A DNA stretch of 64,000 nucleotides from Simmondsia chinensis (GCA_018398585.1 JAGTTD010000013.1:34089631-34153630), one strand, 5' to 3'. Counted from the stretch's first letter, positions 32,816 to 44,703 are shown. The notes: generated from the letters alone by a model not told the origin. Numbers and translations: made by a program.

Positions 32816-33620
32816 ACTTATATTGACACGAACTGAATCAAAATATTGACTTTCATTTAAAACCCCTCTTTTCTCAGATTCGCATTAGATTTATAAACAT
32901 TATAAAACTTTTATGTCTACACCATCATCAATAGTTGCCGACCATTGGCAAAGCTGGGACACTTCATCCTGGCTTTGACGATGTTGCGCATTTAGTCAGG
33001 TTTTACTTTTAATTTCGTTTCTTTCTTTGCCTCTATTGTTAGGTCCTCCTTCTATACATAGGAGGATCTTCGCTACCTAATTATCAAAATAAAAAGTCAA
33101 ATCCAAGATCAGACAGTCTAAAAGCTTACACAACCTTAAGCCCGTGAGCTTTAACGCTTATTCGGGCTTAATGCTGCTAAGTTAAGCCCCTAGAATCTGT
33201 TTCTTTCTAAATAGAGGACCCTTTCTTCATTTAACACAGACTAGAATTCCAAGAACAGAAACCTCCCACGAAAATTCTATGTTAAACTAGAACTTTGCTA
33301 GTATTCTCCAACCAAGCCTTCAAACTCCAAATGATCGTTCATGTCAGATATTAAGTCATGTGTCCTAAACTTTGAAGAAGAATTAATTACTTGATTGAGA
33401 TCAAGTCTCGTGCTTTCTTTCAAGTTTCTATACCCAAATCGTCCTTCAAGTCAAAATCAAGCCATATACATGTCATCTATTTTAAAGAAAAATCAATTTA
33501 TCGAGATTGTGCTCCATTCCCTCTTTCAAATTCACAGAGCCAGATCACCAACAGAAGATTTTCATATATTTCTTGTAAAGATACAACAACAACAATCCCA
33601 GTGCCTGCAAGGGCTCTCGC
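32816..33620. other. No gene; Au-SINE tail fragment (minus) at ~33578-33622
   Basis: The only recognisable item is ACAACAACAACAATCCCAGT followed by GCCTGCAAGGGCTCTCGC, the reverse complement of an Au-like SINE tail. A LINE-like ending (TACCTAATTATCAAAAT) is near 33076. The remaining sequence is unassigned. Confidence 0.5.
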
Positions 33621-34667
33621 AAAGACGAATGAAGGCGAATGAGCCTGTGTGTCGACACACAGTTCTGCAGAGATGGTTCTGTTGATCTGTGTGTCGACAC
33701 ACGGGCCGTGTGTGTCAACACACACCTCTGCAGCCCTATTCTGTAAGAATGTGTGTCGACACACCAGCCCTGTGTGTCGACACACATCCCAACACACATC
33801 AAAACACATCGAACAAACTTTAGGACCAACTTTAAACACTTTATTCATAATTCTTATAGCTATATTTTGAAAATACATCAACACTGGACCTCCTATTGTT
33901 GTTGAAATCTTGCGCGTATTGTCACGTAGGATGGGCCGATCATGTCTTTGCCACTCGTCTTCTTCTTGAGACTCAACTTCTCAAGTCAGTCAACGCTACT
34001 GGCAATATAAAAGACGACATATATAACTCTCTCAGAATTGGTGGTTGTGCTTTTAATTTCAAACCATCATTGTATAACTAATAGAGATAATTAATTTTAT
34101 TATTAAACGACTCAATTATTAATTTTATTATTAAACACCTCAATTAGGTATGCAGTATGCTTGTTGTATATAAACAAAATTAATCCAATATATTGGTTTT
34201 TAAAGTGACCTACTACATCAGCTTTCTTCTCAAAATATTACATCATTACGCTGAAAATGGTTCTATTTATTAATAAGAAGAAAATTTAAAGTACTAAAAA
34301 ATAAATTAAAAAAATCGGAGATTTTTTAATAATTTCCATAAACGTCAGGCAATAAAATGGAAATAATCCAAAATTTTAAATATATTTAATTAACAACTCT
34401 AGTAAGAAATACCATTTGTTTATAAACTAATTTTTATTATTTATAGATTAATTATTAACTTAAATTTATTAATGACTAAGAAGTTATTATCATCGTGACA
34501 AAAACTATTACTGTTAGAGTAATGTTATAACTTTTAAATAATAAAAATCATAAAATTATATAAAAATTTATAATCTTACTCTGACAATAACGTTTTTGCT
34601 TTGACAATAGTATTACACGTAATTAATAATTAATAATTAATTATCTAATTAGATATTTATATTGGGA
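33621..34667. repeat. Direct duplication, copy A (~1.05 kb), with TGTGTCGACACA palindromes
   Basis: The copy starts at AAAGACGA and ends at ATATTGGGA. The first ~170 bp holds five copies of the palindrome TGTGTGTCGACACACA or close variants, alternating with CAGTTCTGCAGAGATGG and CCTCTGCAGCCC words. The rest is AT-rich. Copy B (35405-36412) matches at nearly every base apart from small indels. A 61-codon frame (33896-34081) is open in both copies, but most differences between them change the residue, so it does not look constrained. Confidence 0.9.
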
Positions 34668-35404
34668 TACCTTGGTCCATAGTCATTCATACAAGGATAG
34701 ATCCAAGAAGTCATACCAATTCTCTCCATTCATCATTTTCTCCACTCTCACATGGCTCGACATCAAACACAAAAAGTAAAAATGCCATTTCAGTTAATGA
34801 AATAAGTCTTAAGATTATTGGTGTAAACTCCCAAAAGTACCGGGAACCGGGTAACCAAACATTGTTGGATCAAACACTTGCAATTCGCAAGTAACGAGTA
34901 TCCAAACGATCTACGGGTTTCGAGGCGTGATGTCACTTTCCTGAAGACTTATTTCATCATACGAAAGAGTCTCGGGAATACAACGATAACGTAATGTCAA
35001 TAGAGTGAGCGTATGCAAAGGGAGATAAGGAGAGATGTATGAGAATGACGTTTTTCAAGAACAATCAACAAGTTCTTTCAAATCAATTGATTCATGCATT
35101 ATCAAAGACATTAGGGGAATATATATATATATGAGACTTTGTGAAAGAAGACATCCCAAATTATGCCTCAAAGAAAAGGCGCGAAAGGCCGATAGTTAAC
35201 GGGCGAAAATCCAGTGAAAAATGCACCTGTGGTGGCTCGTATGAGTAGGAAACAGAAAATATCTATTCTAGTTCTATTATTAGCTAGGGGTTCGAATGGA
35301 AGAGAAATTCTAGAAAAGGACGCATTACACACAAATAAAAATAACAAAGTAAAGAAAAAAAAGGAAAAGAGAAGATTCAAGAGGCTTGTAGTAACAATCA
35401 ACAT
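34668..35404. other. Spacer between the two ~1-kb copies
   Basis: These 737 bp have no recognisable coding domain. A purine-rich stretch (35350-35385) lies shortly before copy B. A short (TA)n run is at 35118-35132. Confidence 0.5.
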
Positions 35405-36412
35405 AAAGACGACTGAGCCTGTGTGTTGACACACAGTTCTGCAGAGATGGTTCTGTTGATCTGTGTGTCGACACACGGGCCGTGTGTGTCGACACACACC
35501 TCTGCAGCCCTGTTCTGTAAGAATGTGTGTCGACACACCAGTCCTGTGTGTCGACACACATCGAACAAACTTCAGGACCAACTTTAAACACTTTATTCAC
35601 AATTCTTATAGCATTATTTTGAAAATACATCAACACTGGACCTCCTATTGTTGTTGAAATCTTGCGCGTATTGTCACGCAGGATGGGCCCATCATGTCTT
35701 TGCCACTCGTCTTCTTCTTGAGACTCAACTTCTCAAGTCAGTCAACACTAATGACAATAGAAAAGACGACAAATATAACTCTCTCAGAATTAGTGGTTGT
35801 GCTTTTAATTTCAAACCATCGTTGTATAACTAATAGAGATAATTAATTTTATTATTAAACACCTCAATAATTAATTTTATTATTAAACACCTCAATTAGG
35901 TATGCTTGTTGCATATAAACAAAATTAATCCAATATATTGGTTTTTAAAGTGACCTACTACATCAGCTTTCTTCTCAAAACATTACATCATTACGCTGAA
36001 AATGGTTCTATTTATTAATAAGAAGAAAATTTAAAGTACTAAAAAATAAATAAAAAAAATCAGAGATTTTTTAATAATTTCCATAAACATCAAGCAATAA
36101 AATGGAAATAATCTAAAATCTTCAATATATTTAATTAACATTTCTAGTAAGAAATCCCATTTGTTTATAAACTAATTTTTATTATTTATAGATTAATTAT
36201 TAACTTAAATTTATTAATGACTAAGAAGTTATTATCATCATGACAAAAACTATTACTGTTAGAATAATGTTATAACTTTTAAATAATAAAAATTATAAAA
36301 TTAAATAAAAAGTTATAATCTTACTCTGACAATAACGTTTTTGCTTTGACAATAGTATTACACGTAATTAATAATTAATAATTAATTATCTGATTAGATA
36401 TTTATATTGGGA
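35405..36412. repeat. Direct duplication, copy B (~1.01 kb)
   Basis: This is the second copy of 33621-34667 in the same orientation. It lacks a ~10-bp and a ~24-bp segment near its start that copy A has. Confidence 0.9.
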
Positions 36413-37109
36413 ATGTATTATTTGCGTCATGGTCACGTACAGTGGCAACGTCCGCAGGACGGCGGGACACGTGGTATGTAGCATTCGGTCGAGTTTTTAT
36501 ATGCAAGTCAACTTTGATCATTAATATATTTTATATTAATATATGTAATTATTGTCGCATATCACATTGTTTTCGAATCAAAATATTATTATTTTTTTTA
36601 TACCAATAAGAAGAATATAATTATTTTTTAAAGACTAATTAGTTCTTTGAGGAATATAGCCTTTATGCGTTTCAAATCTGAAATATTTAAATTTGATAAT
36701 ATTATTTCTCTGCATTCACTTTTTCTTCAGTCTGCTTTGTAAGATTTGGCTTCTGCTATGTATTATTCTAATACTTTGTTACTCTCATGCTTTCAGATTT
36801 TATGCTTCATGGTAACACGCTTTTCAGGTTAGGGGTCCTCGGAAACAGCCCCTCTTTAGGGTAGCTCCCTAAAAGGGGAAGGATGCGTACATCCACTCCC
36901 TGACCCTGCGTATGAAGGAGCCCTTGAAGCACTGGGACTGTTGTTGTTGTTGTAGTACTACATGAATAAAAAAAGTAAAAATATTTCATTATTATTATTA
37001 TTTATGGTTGAAATATTTTATTATTTGTTTTGAATTTATTCAACCAAAAATTCTACGTGACGTGAGAAGGGGATCACGAAATAGACAGGTCAGCGGGCAG
37101 GCTACGCAT
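36413..37109. other. No gene; Au-like SINE tail at 36820-36958
   Basis: This is AT-rich sequence apart from the SINE annotated separately. Confidence 0.5.
36820..36958 (+). mobile_element. Au-tailed SINE, 5'-truncated
   Basis: GGAAACAGCCCCTCTTTAGG, GGATGCGTACATCC, GGAGCCCTTGAAGCACTGG and TGTTGTTGTTGTTG follow in the order of the tail half of the 5S-headed SINEs. The 5S part is absent. No clear target duplication is seen. Confidence 0.8.
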
Positions 37110-37319
37110 TTAAGTGCCGTTTGATGCGAGGGGATGAATTTGTGAGAGTAGAAATGAAGGAATGGGAATGACTCTTTGGGAGTGAAAATGACCTAGTCAT
37201 TCCCATTTCTTCATTTGGTATATATATGGAATAGAGATGAAAATTTCATTCCCGTGTTTGATGTGCCTAGTGGGTGTAAGTATAAACAAAATAGTTTACT
37301 AAAATACTCTCCAACAAAT

Positions 37320-37550
37320 TTTAATATAATAATAATAATAACTATTATAAAGATAACAATACCTATAATAATATTATTATCATTATTATAATATGATACT
37401 AATAATAATATTATTATTATTACTATTATTATTTTAATAATAATAATATTATTATCATAACAAAAATAACTATAAAACAACAATAATAGAAATAATAATA
37501 ATAACAATAATAATAATAATAACAATAACAATAAAAATACTAATAATAAC
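37320..37550. repeat. (TAA)n / (TTA)n-rich tract
   Basis: Imperfect TAA and TTA trinucleotides, partly inverted, run up to the Copia and resume after it (42195-42215). The Copia therefore inserted into this tract. Confidence 0.9.
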
Positions 37551-38033
37551 TGTTAGGAAAATGTCTCAAAATTACTTGGCATATTAAGGAGAAGGGCCGT
37601 GAGGATGTCAATCGATCGAGGTGGAGCTCGATCGATCGGGAAAGTTACGTAAAAGAAGGACGCATCCAGAGAGCAAGCCGATCGATCGGCGGACCCCCCC
37701 CCCCCCGATCGATCGAGAACCGCATTTCCTGCACGCCTATAAATATGGACGTAGGGTTACGTCATTATTAATCCAATCAAAAAAAAGTGAGGTTTTCCCA
37801 GCGGCGCCGCCACAATAAAATAGAGAGTGAGAAAGAATATTGGAATTCTTCTTTTGATTCAATAATAAAAGCTTCAATCTTCGCCCGTGGTTTTCTCCCC
37901 TTTCGATTATAAAGAGGTTTCTACGTAAATCAATGTGTCGATTGTTTCGTTTCTCTTTTAGTCCGTTTATTTCTCATTATTGTCGTGGTATTTGATTCGA
38001 TTGTGATCCGGGAGAATTGTTTATTTCCGCACA
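37551..38033 (+). repeat. 5' LTR of Tnt1-like Copia
   Basis: It runs from TGTTAGGAAAATGTC to TTTCCGCACA. It contains CGATCGATCGAG palindromes, a TATAAATATGG box at ~37738-37748, and a C12 run that the 3' LTR lacks. Confidence 0.93.
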
Positions 38034-38069
38034 AATTGGTATCAGAGCCTGGTTCTTCGAGTTGGTACA

Positions 38070-38895
38070 ATGGCATCAGGTATTAAAACCGAGGTAGAGA
38101 AGTTCAATGGTCAAGGAAGCTTCAGTTTATGGCAAGTCCGCGTGAAAGGACTCCTGACTCAGAACGGCTTGAAGAAAGCACTGGAGGGGAAAGAGAAGAA
38201 ACCCGAGACAATGATCAAGGCACAATGGGAAGAGTTGGGATGATAAGGCTCTCAAGGCGATACAGATGTGTTTGGCTGATGATGTTCTGTCAGAGGTCCT
38301 GGAGATGAAAACCGCAAAGGAGTTATGTGAGAAATTGTTAGACATGTTTTGCCACTCAGTCTCCAACAAACTCGCAGTGAAGCGTCGGTTATTCACTTTC
38401 CGTATGACAAAAGGTACATCTCTTAAAAACCATCTTAGCGATTTTACCTCAATTATACAAGAATTAAAGGCATTAGATGATGTCCGTAAGGACGAGGATC
38501 AAGCTATGATATTACTGTGTTCGCTCTCTAATTCGTATAAGGGCTTTGTAGAAAGGATGATATACGGGGGTAGGCCAACCATTACTGTTGATGAGGTGAA
38601 AAGAAACCTTGTGAGTAAAGAACGGATAGATAGAGAATTATCTGACTCGGTGAATGACTCAGGTAGTGGTTTGCATGTGAGAGGTAGACCAAAACATAGG
38701 GGATCCAATGGTGGGAATAAGTCTAAGTCTAACTCTAGACATAAGAACTTGTCGTGTCACAAGAATGGGCACATAAACAAAGACTGTTACAAATATAACA
38801 ATAAATCGAAAGAGGGTAATAGGGGTGATCAGGGCAAAGACAAGTCTACTGAGGCTCGTGTTGTAGAGGAGGATAGTGAAGGGGAGTTTCTATGA
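38070..38895 (+). pseudogene. Copia gag, frameshifted
   Basis: The ATG at 38070 opens VEKFNGQGSFSLWQVRVKGL, the usual start of Tnt1-type gag. One extra G near 38239 ends the frame after EELG. The correct frame resumes with ALKAIQMCLADDVL, LKNHLSDFTSIIQEL, LCSLSNSYKGF and MIYGGRPTITVDEV. The zinc knuckle reads SCHKNGHINKDC, so the first cysteine is lost. An in-frame stop at 38893 cuts gag from protease. Confidence 0.88.
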
Positions 38896-40098
38896 GTTGC
38901 TGATTCTCAGTCCAGGTCCGAGGATAAGTGGGTCATGGATTTGGGTTGTTCGTTTCACGTTACTCCAAACAAAAACTGGTTCTCCACGTATAAGTCTATA
39001 CAAGGTGGGGTTGTCTTGATGGGTAACGATGCTGCTTGTAAGGTAGTGGGGATTGGGACAGTCCATGTGAGAATGTTTGATGGGACTATTAGAACCTTGA
39101 GTGATGTACGTCACGTCCCGGAGTTGAAAAAGAACTTGATTTCTCTAGGTACCCTTGAGTCTAGTGCGTACAAGTACACTGCTGAAGGTGGAGTCATGCG
39201 GGTCAGTAAGGGTGCTTTAATTGTAATGAAAGGAAATAGGGTTGGTACTTTATATGAGCTTGCAGGTACACCGTTGACAGGTTCAGTTGTTGTTTCCACA
39301 TCTGCTATGACAAATGCAGAGATCACAAGACTGTGGCACATAAGAATGGGTCACGTAGGTGATAAGGCATTGTTTGAGCTGAGTAAGAGGGGACTGCTTT
39401 GTGGTCAGTCAACAGGACTGATGGAATTCTGTAAACACTGTATTTATAGGAAGCAGAAAACAGTCAGCTTTAAGTCAGCAGTGCATCAGACCAAGGGAAC
39501 GTTAGATTACATACATTCTAATCTGTGGGGACCTTCCAAAGTGGCTTCTAAATGTGGGTCCAAGTATCTTCTAACGTTTACTGATGATTACTCACGTAAA
39601 GTTTGGGTCTATTTTCAGAAGCATAAAAATGAAGTTTATGATGTCTTCAAGAACTGGAAGATTCTACTTGAAAAATAGACAAGGAAGCCGATCAAGAGGT
39701 TGAGGATTGACAATGGTCTTGAGTTCGTTGAAGGTCACTTCACTAAATTTTGTGAAGATCAGGGTATAATCAGACACATGACATGTACAGGTCAACCTCA
39801 GCAAAATGGAATGGCTGAAAGGTTAAACAGGACGTTACTTGAGAAGGCTCGATGTATGCTTTCAAATGCAGATTTGAAAAGAGAATGGTGGGCAGAAGCA
39901 GTTAGCTTGGCTTGCTATCTTGTGAACAAGACACTGCATTCTTCATTACAGATAAAGACACCTGAGGAGGTATGGTCTGGTTCTACTTCTAATTATTCTC
40001 AGATTAAAGTTTTTGGTTGTCCTGCATATGCATATGTGAATGATGGAAAGCTGGAGCCTAGGGCCAAAAAATGCATCTTTCTTAGTTATTCGTAAGGT
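38896..40098 (+). pseudogene. Copia protease and integrase
   Basis: The protease active site is WVMDLGCSFHVTP, where the usual D-S-G is D-L-G. Then come LWHIRMGHVG and CKHCIYRKQK (integrase zinc-binding), and YIHSNLWGP, where the first catalytic Asp is Asn. The second Asp (RIDNGLEF) and the Glu (QQNGMAERLNRTLLEKAR) are kept. A stop at 39676-39678 splits the core and another at 40093-40095 ends the FLSYS block. The lost residues would inactivate both enzymes even without the stops. Confidence 0.88.
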
Positions 40099-40130
40099 GT
40101 GAAGGGATATAGACTAGTACTCAGAAGTTT

Positions 40131-41607
40131 TTGACTAGTCGAGATATCACCTTTGATGAGTCTGCTCTACTACATCCGCCACACACACCCTCCATTAACA
40201 GTGATACAGTTCAGGTTGAGACACCTGATGTTACAGAGATACAGCTAGATCAGCAGGTTGTTCAGCTAGAGAGTATTCCAGCACCTCAGGTACGGGTTCC
40301 TGATGTTGTTACTGATAATGCAGAAACAGGTCAACGGGTGAAGAATTACACTATAGCTGGTGGTAGACCGAGGTGACAAATCAAGCCTCCTGAGAGATAT
40401 GGGTATGAGGAAATGATTGCTTATGCCCTTACTACTACTGAGTCTTTAGATGACAGAGAGCCGACTTCATATTCAGAGGCTGTATCTAGATCAGATGCTG
40501 AGAAGTGGCTCATTGCTATGAATGAAGAGATGCAGTCTCTTCATAAGAATCAGACTTGGGAACTGGTGAGGCCTCCAACAGGGAAAAGACTGATTGGATG
40601 CAAATGGGTCTTCAAAAAAAAAAAGGGCATTCCTGGAGTTGAAGATGCAAGGTACAAGGCAATTTTGGTAGCTAAAGGCTACAGTCAAGTACAAGGTGTT
40701 GATTTTCATGATATATTCTCACCTGTAGTTAGACATACTTCTATTCGTGCATTGCTGTCTTTGGTTGCTATGCATGATTTAGAGCTTGAGCAGTTAGATG
40801 TAAAGACTGTATTTTTGAGACCGAGAAGCCGAAAAATTATACTTGTCTCAGGAGAAGTATATTGAGAATTTGTTAAACAGGTTTCATATGAAGGATGCTA
40901 ATCCATTTAGCACGCCCTTAGCAGCTCACTTCAGACTCTCAGCATTAGATTCGCCTCAGACTGAGGAGGATGTTAGGTACATGTCTCAGATTCCCTGTTC
41001 TAGTGCAGTGGGCAGTATTATGTATGCGATGGTTTGTACGCATCTAAATATTGCTTTTGCAGTTAGCAGAGTTAGTAGGTACATGGCGAATCCGGGTAAA
41101 GACCATTGGCATGTAGTGAAGTGGATTCTCAGGTATCTTCGTGGAACTTCTGACTTGTGTTTGGAATATGGGAAAAGTAAGTGTTGTTTGGTTGCGTATG
41201 TAGATTTTGATTATGGTGGAGACCTCGATAAGAGGAAGTCCACATCAAGGTATGTGTTTTGTTTAGGCGACATAGCTATCAGTTTGAGAGCGTGTCTACA
41301 GTCAATGACAGCACAGTCTACTACCGAGGCCGAGTATATGGCAGTGACAGAAGCATTCAAAGAAGCCGTCTGGTTGAGAGGTTTGATCAGTGAAATCAGT
41401 GTTAAGCAGGGCACATTTAGAGTTTACTGTGATAGTTAGTCCGCCATTCACCTAGCGAAAGATCAGATGTCACATTACGACCGAATGAAGCACATAAGTG
41501 TGAAGCATCACTTTATTAGAGATCTGATTGACGAGCGGAAGGTGGAGTTGAGGAAGATTGGGACTGAGGACAATCCAACTGACATGTTTACTAAAGTTCT
41601 ACCATGA
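40131..41607 (+). pseudogene. Copia RT (core deleted) and RNase H
   Basis: The frame reads SRDITFDESALL, a stop at 40374, then AMNEEMQSLHKNQTWELV, KWVFKKKKG, LVAKGYSQVQGVDF and LEQLDVKTVFL. At about 40817 it jumps directly to LSQEKYIENLLNRF, so the whole stretch that should carry Y-V-D-D is missing, roughly 0.4-0.5 kb by comparison with the other Copia copies here. RNase H follows with SSAVGSIMYAM, DFDYGGDLDKRKSTSRY (the usual D-A-D is D-F-D), QSTTEAEYMA and DNPTDMFTKVLP, with one stop at 41437. Confidence 0.88.
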
Positions 41608-41739
41608 AGCAAGTTCGAGCACTGCTCGAATTTGGTAGGTCTTTCTGTTTGATGTATGTTAGCCCCGGTTGAGGGGGTGTTTGTGGAGAAGGTGGAGTTA
41701 TTTTATTGTTGATGTTAATTTTGAGCCAAGGTTGAGATT

Positions 41740-42194
41740 TGTTAGGAAAATGTCTCAAAATTACTTGGCATATTAAGGAAAAGGGCCGTGAGGACGTCAA
41801 TCGATCGGGAAAGTTACGTAAAAGAAGGACGCTTCCAGAGAGCAAGCCGATCGATAGGTGAGGAACTGATTGATCGGGAACCGCGTTTCTTGCGTGCCTA
41901 TAAATATGGATGTAGGGTTACGTCATTATTAATCCAATCAAAAAAAAGTGAGGTTTTCCCAGCAGTGCCGCCACAATAAAATAAAGAGTGAAAGAGAATA
42001 TTGTAATTTTTCTTTTGATTCAATAATAAAAGCTCCAATTTTCGCCCGTGGTTTTCTCCCCTTTCGATTGTAAAAGGGTTTCCACGTAAATCATTGTGTC
42101 GATTGTTTTGTTTCTCTTTTAGTCCGTTTATTTCTCATTATTGTCGTGGTACTTGATTCGATTGTGATCCGGGAGAATTGTTTATTTCCGCACA
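41740..42194 (+). repeat. 3' LTR of Tnt1-like Copia
   Basis: It is preceded by CCAAGGTTGAGATT, the usual polypurine position in Tnt1-type elements. It is close to the 5' LTR but lacks one CGATCGATCGAG block and the C-run. Confidence 0.93.
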
Positions 42195-42309
42195 ATAACA
42201 ATAATAATAAAAACAATATTTCTCATCTCATGGCCATTCCCGCATTCCCAAACTCAGACCCCTTTGAATAGAAAAATGTGGGAATGGGAATGAATTTTAT
42301 TCCCACTCC

Positions 42310-42779
42310 TAGAGGTAGCCATGAGCCGGGTTGGGCTAGGCCTGCGGGCCCGCTCGCCATCCGGGCCCGGGCCAGGGCCAGGATTAGCCTTGGCCAAGCG
42401 AACCCAACCCCAGCCCGGGCCCTCTTTTTTTTTCTTAAAGATATATATAATTTATATATATATAATATAACATACAATACAATCATAATAGTGTCCTATG
42501 AAATTACAAATATATTTTATAAAATAAAATATATTTAACTTGTTTAAAAACTACAAGTATAATAATATAACGGTACTTTATAAAATTATAAATATATTTT
42601 ATGAAATTAAATGTATTATAATTTATTAAAAAATACAATTATAACAATATAAATATAAAATACAACCATAAAATAAATTATAATGTCCAAATGGGCACTA
42701 AATATTGGGTGGAAAAGCCCCCAATGGTCTGGGCTCGGCCCAAATGAGGTGGGAATTGGTTGCACATTGGCCATCTCTA
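42310..42779. mobile_element. Non-autonomous hAT element, 470 bp
   Basis: The ends TAGAGGTAGCCATGAG and TTGGCCATCTCTA match those of the 3.1-kb hAT at 24511-27643. The target duplication CCCACTCC is perfect (42302-42309, 42780-42787). The left subterminal part is rich in GGGCCCGG words; the centre is AT-rich and non-coding. It could be moved by a transposase of the larger type. Confidence 0.92.
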
Positions 42780-42894
42780 CCCACTCCCACCACATCCATA
42801 TTCCCACTCCCTCGTACCAAACAGTCAGAAGGTGGGAATGGGTTGCCCATTCCCTCTCCCACCCCTCCATTCCCTCATACTAATCGGCCCCTTA

Positions 42895-43842
42895 GGGAGA
42901 CCAACTCCTCTGCCTTGCCCACTGACCTGTCCATTTGGTGGCATTTTCATGCCCCCTTCTCGTGTCGTATAACAAAACTCTTATTCAACCAAAAAAATGC
43001 TTTTAAATAAAGTTAGAATTTATAGAGAGAAGTAGAACGTTATTTTTTAGATCAGTTTAGTTTATATAATTTTTAAAGATATCACTATATCAGTCTTTGA
43101 GGAATATATACTAATGAGTTTCCAATCTAAAGTATTTAATTTAGGGAATACTGCATGCTCTTTGAAAAATTAAAAATGTAAAGTATTTTATTATTTATTT
43201 TGGTTAGAATATATGCAGTTTTATCCTTATATGATGTTATAATGTATAGTTTTCAAAGAGTTCCTAACCTTAAAAGACTCTTGATACATACAATACTTTA
43301 AATAAAGTTATAATTTATATCTCTAGGTTTAGACAGAAGCACAAAGTTAATTTTTTCTTTATTTTGTCTATTAGTCATTATATTTTTAATTGTATTAAAT
43401 TAGCTCTTATACAGCTAAAATCATACCAATCAAACCCAATTTTAAAAATAGAGTTAATTTGTAGTAAAAATTATGATATTAATTAGCATTTATATATGTT
43501 TTTTACGTGAAATAGATGATTAGAAATGTTTGAAGCTTCACATAGAGTAAATATGGTATAACTGTTTCTGCTAAAAATTAATCATTACTTTCAACATCGA
43601 GCTTAATTGAAAAAAATTTCAATTACATATATATTAAACTAATACAATTAAAAATCTAAGGATTTAACTAAAACAATAAATAAATTATTTTTTAAAGTAA
43701 TATAAGATACAAGAATATACTTTTCTAAGACAAAAATAATCTCACTCCTAAGCTCAAAAAGTAACTCAAAAAAGAATAAACTTTTCAAAATTGTCAAACA
43801 AAACGTAACACTGATCTCCATCCCTTATTTATATAAGGGTTT
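42895..43842. other. AT-rich, no gene; worn family C-like sequence near 43350-43690
   Basis: Words such as TTGTATTAAATTAGCTC and AACTAATACAATTAAAAATC suggest an old family C element, but the ends are not clear. Confidence 0.4.
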
Positions 43843-44190
43843 TTTTAACTAAAAATTAATTATCTATATTTTTTAATTTTTTAATATCACATTAAAAATT
43901 TTGGAAAATTTTTAATTTTTTTGGTAAGTTTAAAATTTTTTAATATCACACCTTAATTTTATACAGTTAACATCCATTAATTTTTGCTAAAGTGGCATTC
44001 TAAAAAAACAGAAAATAATTTTAAAAAATTGAAATTTCATTTAAAATAAAATTTTTAAAATATCACGTCAACAAAAACTAATGGATGTCAACACTGTCAC
44101 ACTAAGGTTATGACATTGAAAAGTGTAGAAAATTTAGATGGAATTTTGAAATCTCATCTAAAATTTAGATAATTTTTAGTAAAAGAAATC
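43843..44190. mobile_element. Fold-back element, family B
   Basis: TTTTAATATCACACCTTAA and AACATCCATTAATTTTTG on the left face AAAACTAATGGATGTCAAC and AGGTTATGACATTGAAAAG on the right. It matches 30687-31140. Confidence 0.7.
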
Positions 44191-44235
44191 TCTTTATATT
44201 ATGATCTGATTAAAATAATTTTAATTATAAATAGG

Positions 44236-44457
44236 CTAAAACAACAACAGACCTAATGTCTCAAGAGTTTCCGCACAAGTGAGGTCTGAGAAGGGTCGAT
44301 GCACGCAGCCTTACCCCTTCATGGTATAACCCTACCGAGAGGCTGTTCCCAAGAGCCCCCAACTTTATAGGATTGGCAACACGAGAACTTCCCAGAAGGT
44401 CACCTATCCTGGTACTGCTCTCGCCCAAGCACGTTTAACTTCTAAGTTCTAGTACTT
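44236..44457 (-). mobile_element. 5S-rRNA-headed SINE with Au-like tail, reverse, copy 2
   Basis: Read on the minus strand, the head gives AAGTTAAACGTGCTTGGGCG, CAGTACCAGGATAGGTGACC and TTCTGGGAAGTTCTCGTGT, clearly 5S-derived. It is followed by GGAACAGCCTCTCGG, GTAAGGCTGCGTGCATCG and TCTGTTGTTGTTTT. ATAAATA occurs beside both ends. It lies 246 bp upstream of the dioxygenase start codon. Confidence 0.88.
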
Positions 44458-44585
44458 GATAAATAAACCTTAAAATTAAAAGTATAAAGACTAATTCAAT
44501 ACAATGAACAAAATACATCGAGTAATAAAATAAATATTTTTTCCAAAAAAAAAAATTATTTTTTAAAATCTTACCCTCAACACAC

Positions 44586-44703
44586 TATTTATATGACCCG
44601 TCTCACATACTGCTCTTTCCACGAAGTTTCACAAAACTCATGGTCCACTCTTAATTTCTCTCTCTTCCCATTTTATCTCCTTTTTTTTTTTTTTTTTTAA
44701 GTC
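44586..44703 (+). promoter_or_regulatory. Probable core promoter and leader of the DMR6-type gene
   Basis: TATTTATATG at 44586-44595 could serve as TATA box. It is followed by a pyrimidine-rich leader (TTTCTCTCTCTTCCC and a T-run) that ends directly before ATG at 44704. The upstream side is limited by the SINE at 44236-44457. The assignment rests on position and composition only. Confidence 0.4.

Larger units (their letters stand above)
37551..42194 (+). mobile_element. Tnt1-like Copia retrotransposon, LTRs intact, RT core deleted
   Basis: The LTRs are at 37551-38033 (483 bp) and 41740-42194 (455 bp), with a perfect 5-bp target duplication ATAAC (37546-37550, 42195-42199). The primer-binding site ATTGGTATCAGAGCCTGG begins at 38035. 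Coding order is gag, protease, integrase, RT, RNase H. A deletion removes the RT palm and there are several stops. The interior is 3.7 kb. The solo LTR at 2671-3133 belongs to the same family. Confidence 0.95.
37113..42891. mobile_element. Tourist/PIF-like element containing a Copia and a hAT derivative
   Basis: The left end AGTGCCGTTTGATGCGAGG pairs with the right end CCTCATACTAATCGGCCCC. The target duplication is TTA on both sides (37110-37112, 42892-42894), the PIF/Harbinger signature. GGGAATGGGAATG-type words lie next to both ends. The Copia at 37551-42194 and the hAT at 42310-42779 account for about 5.1 kb, leaving an original element under 0.7 kb. A (TAA)n tract inside it received the Copia. 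Confidence 0.78.

Noticed and set aside
33896..34081. Conserved 61-residue protein in both ~1-kb copies
   Set aside because: Most base differences between the copies change the residue, so there is no sign of selection on the protein.
33621..36412. LTR retrotransposon with ~1-kb LTRs
   Set aside because: No primer-binding site follows copy A, no polypurine tract abuts copy B, ends are not TG/CA and the outer flanks do not match.
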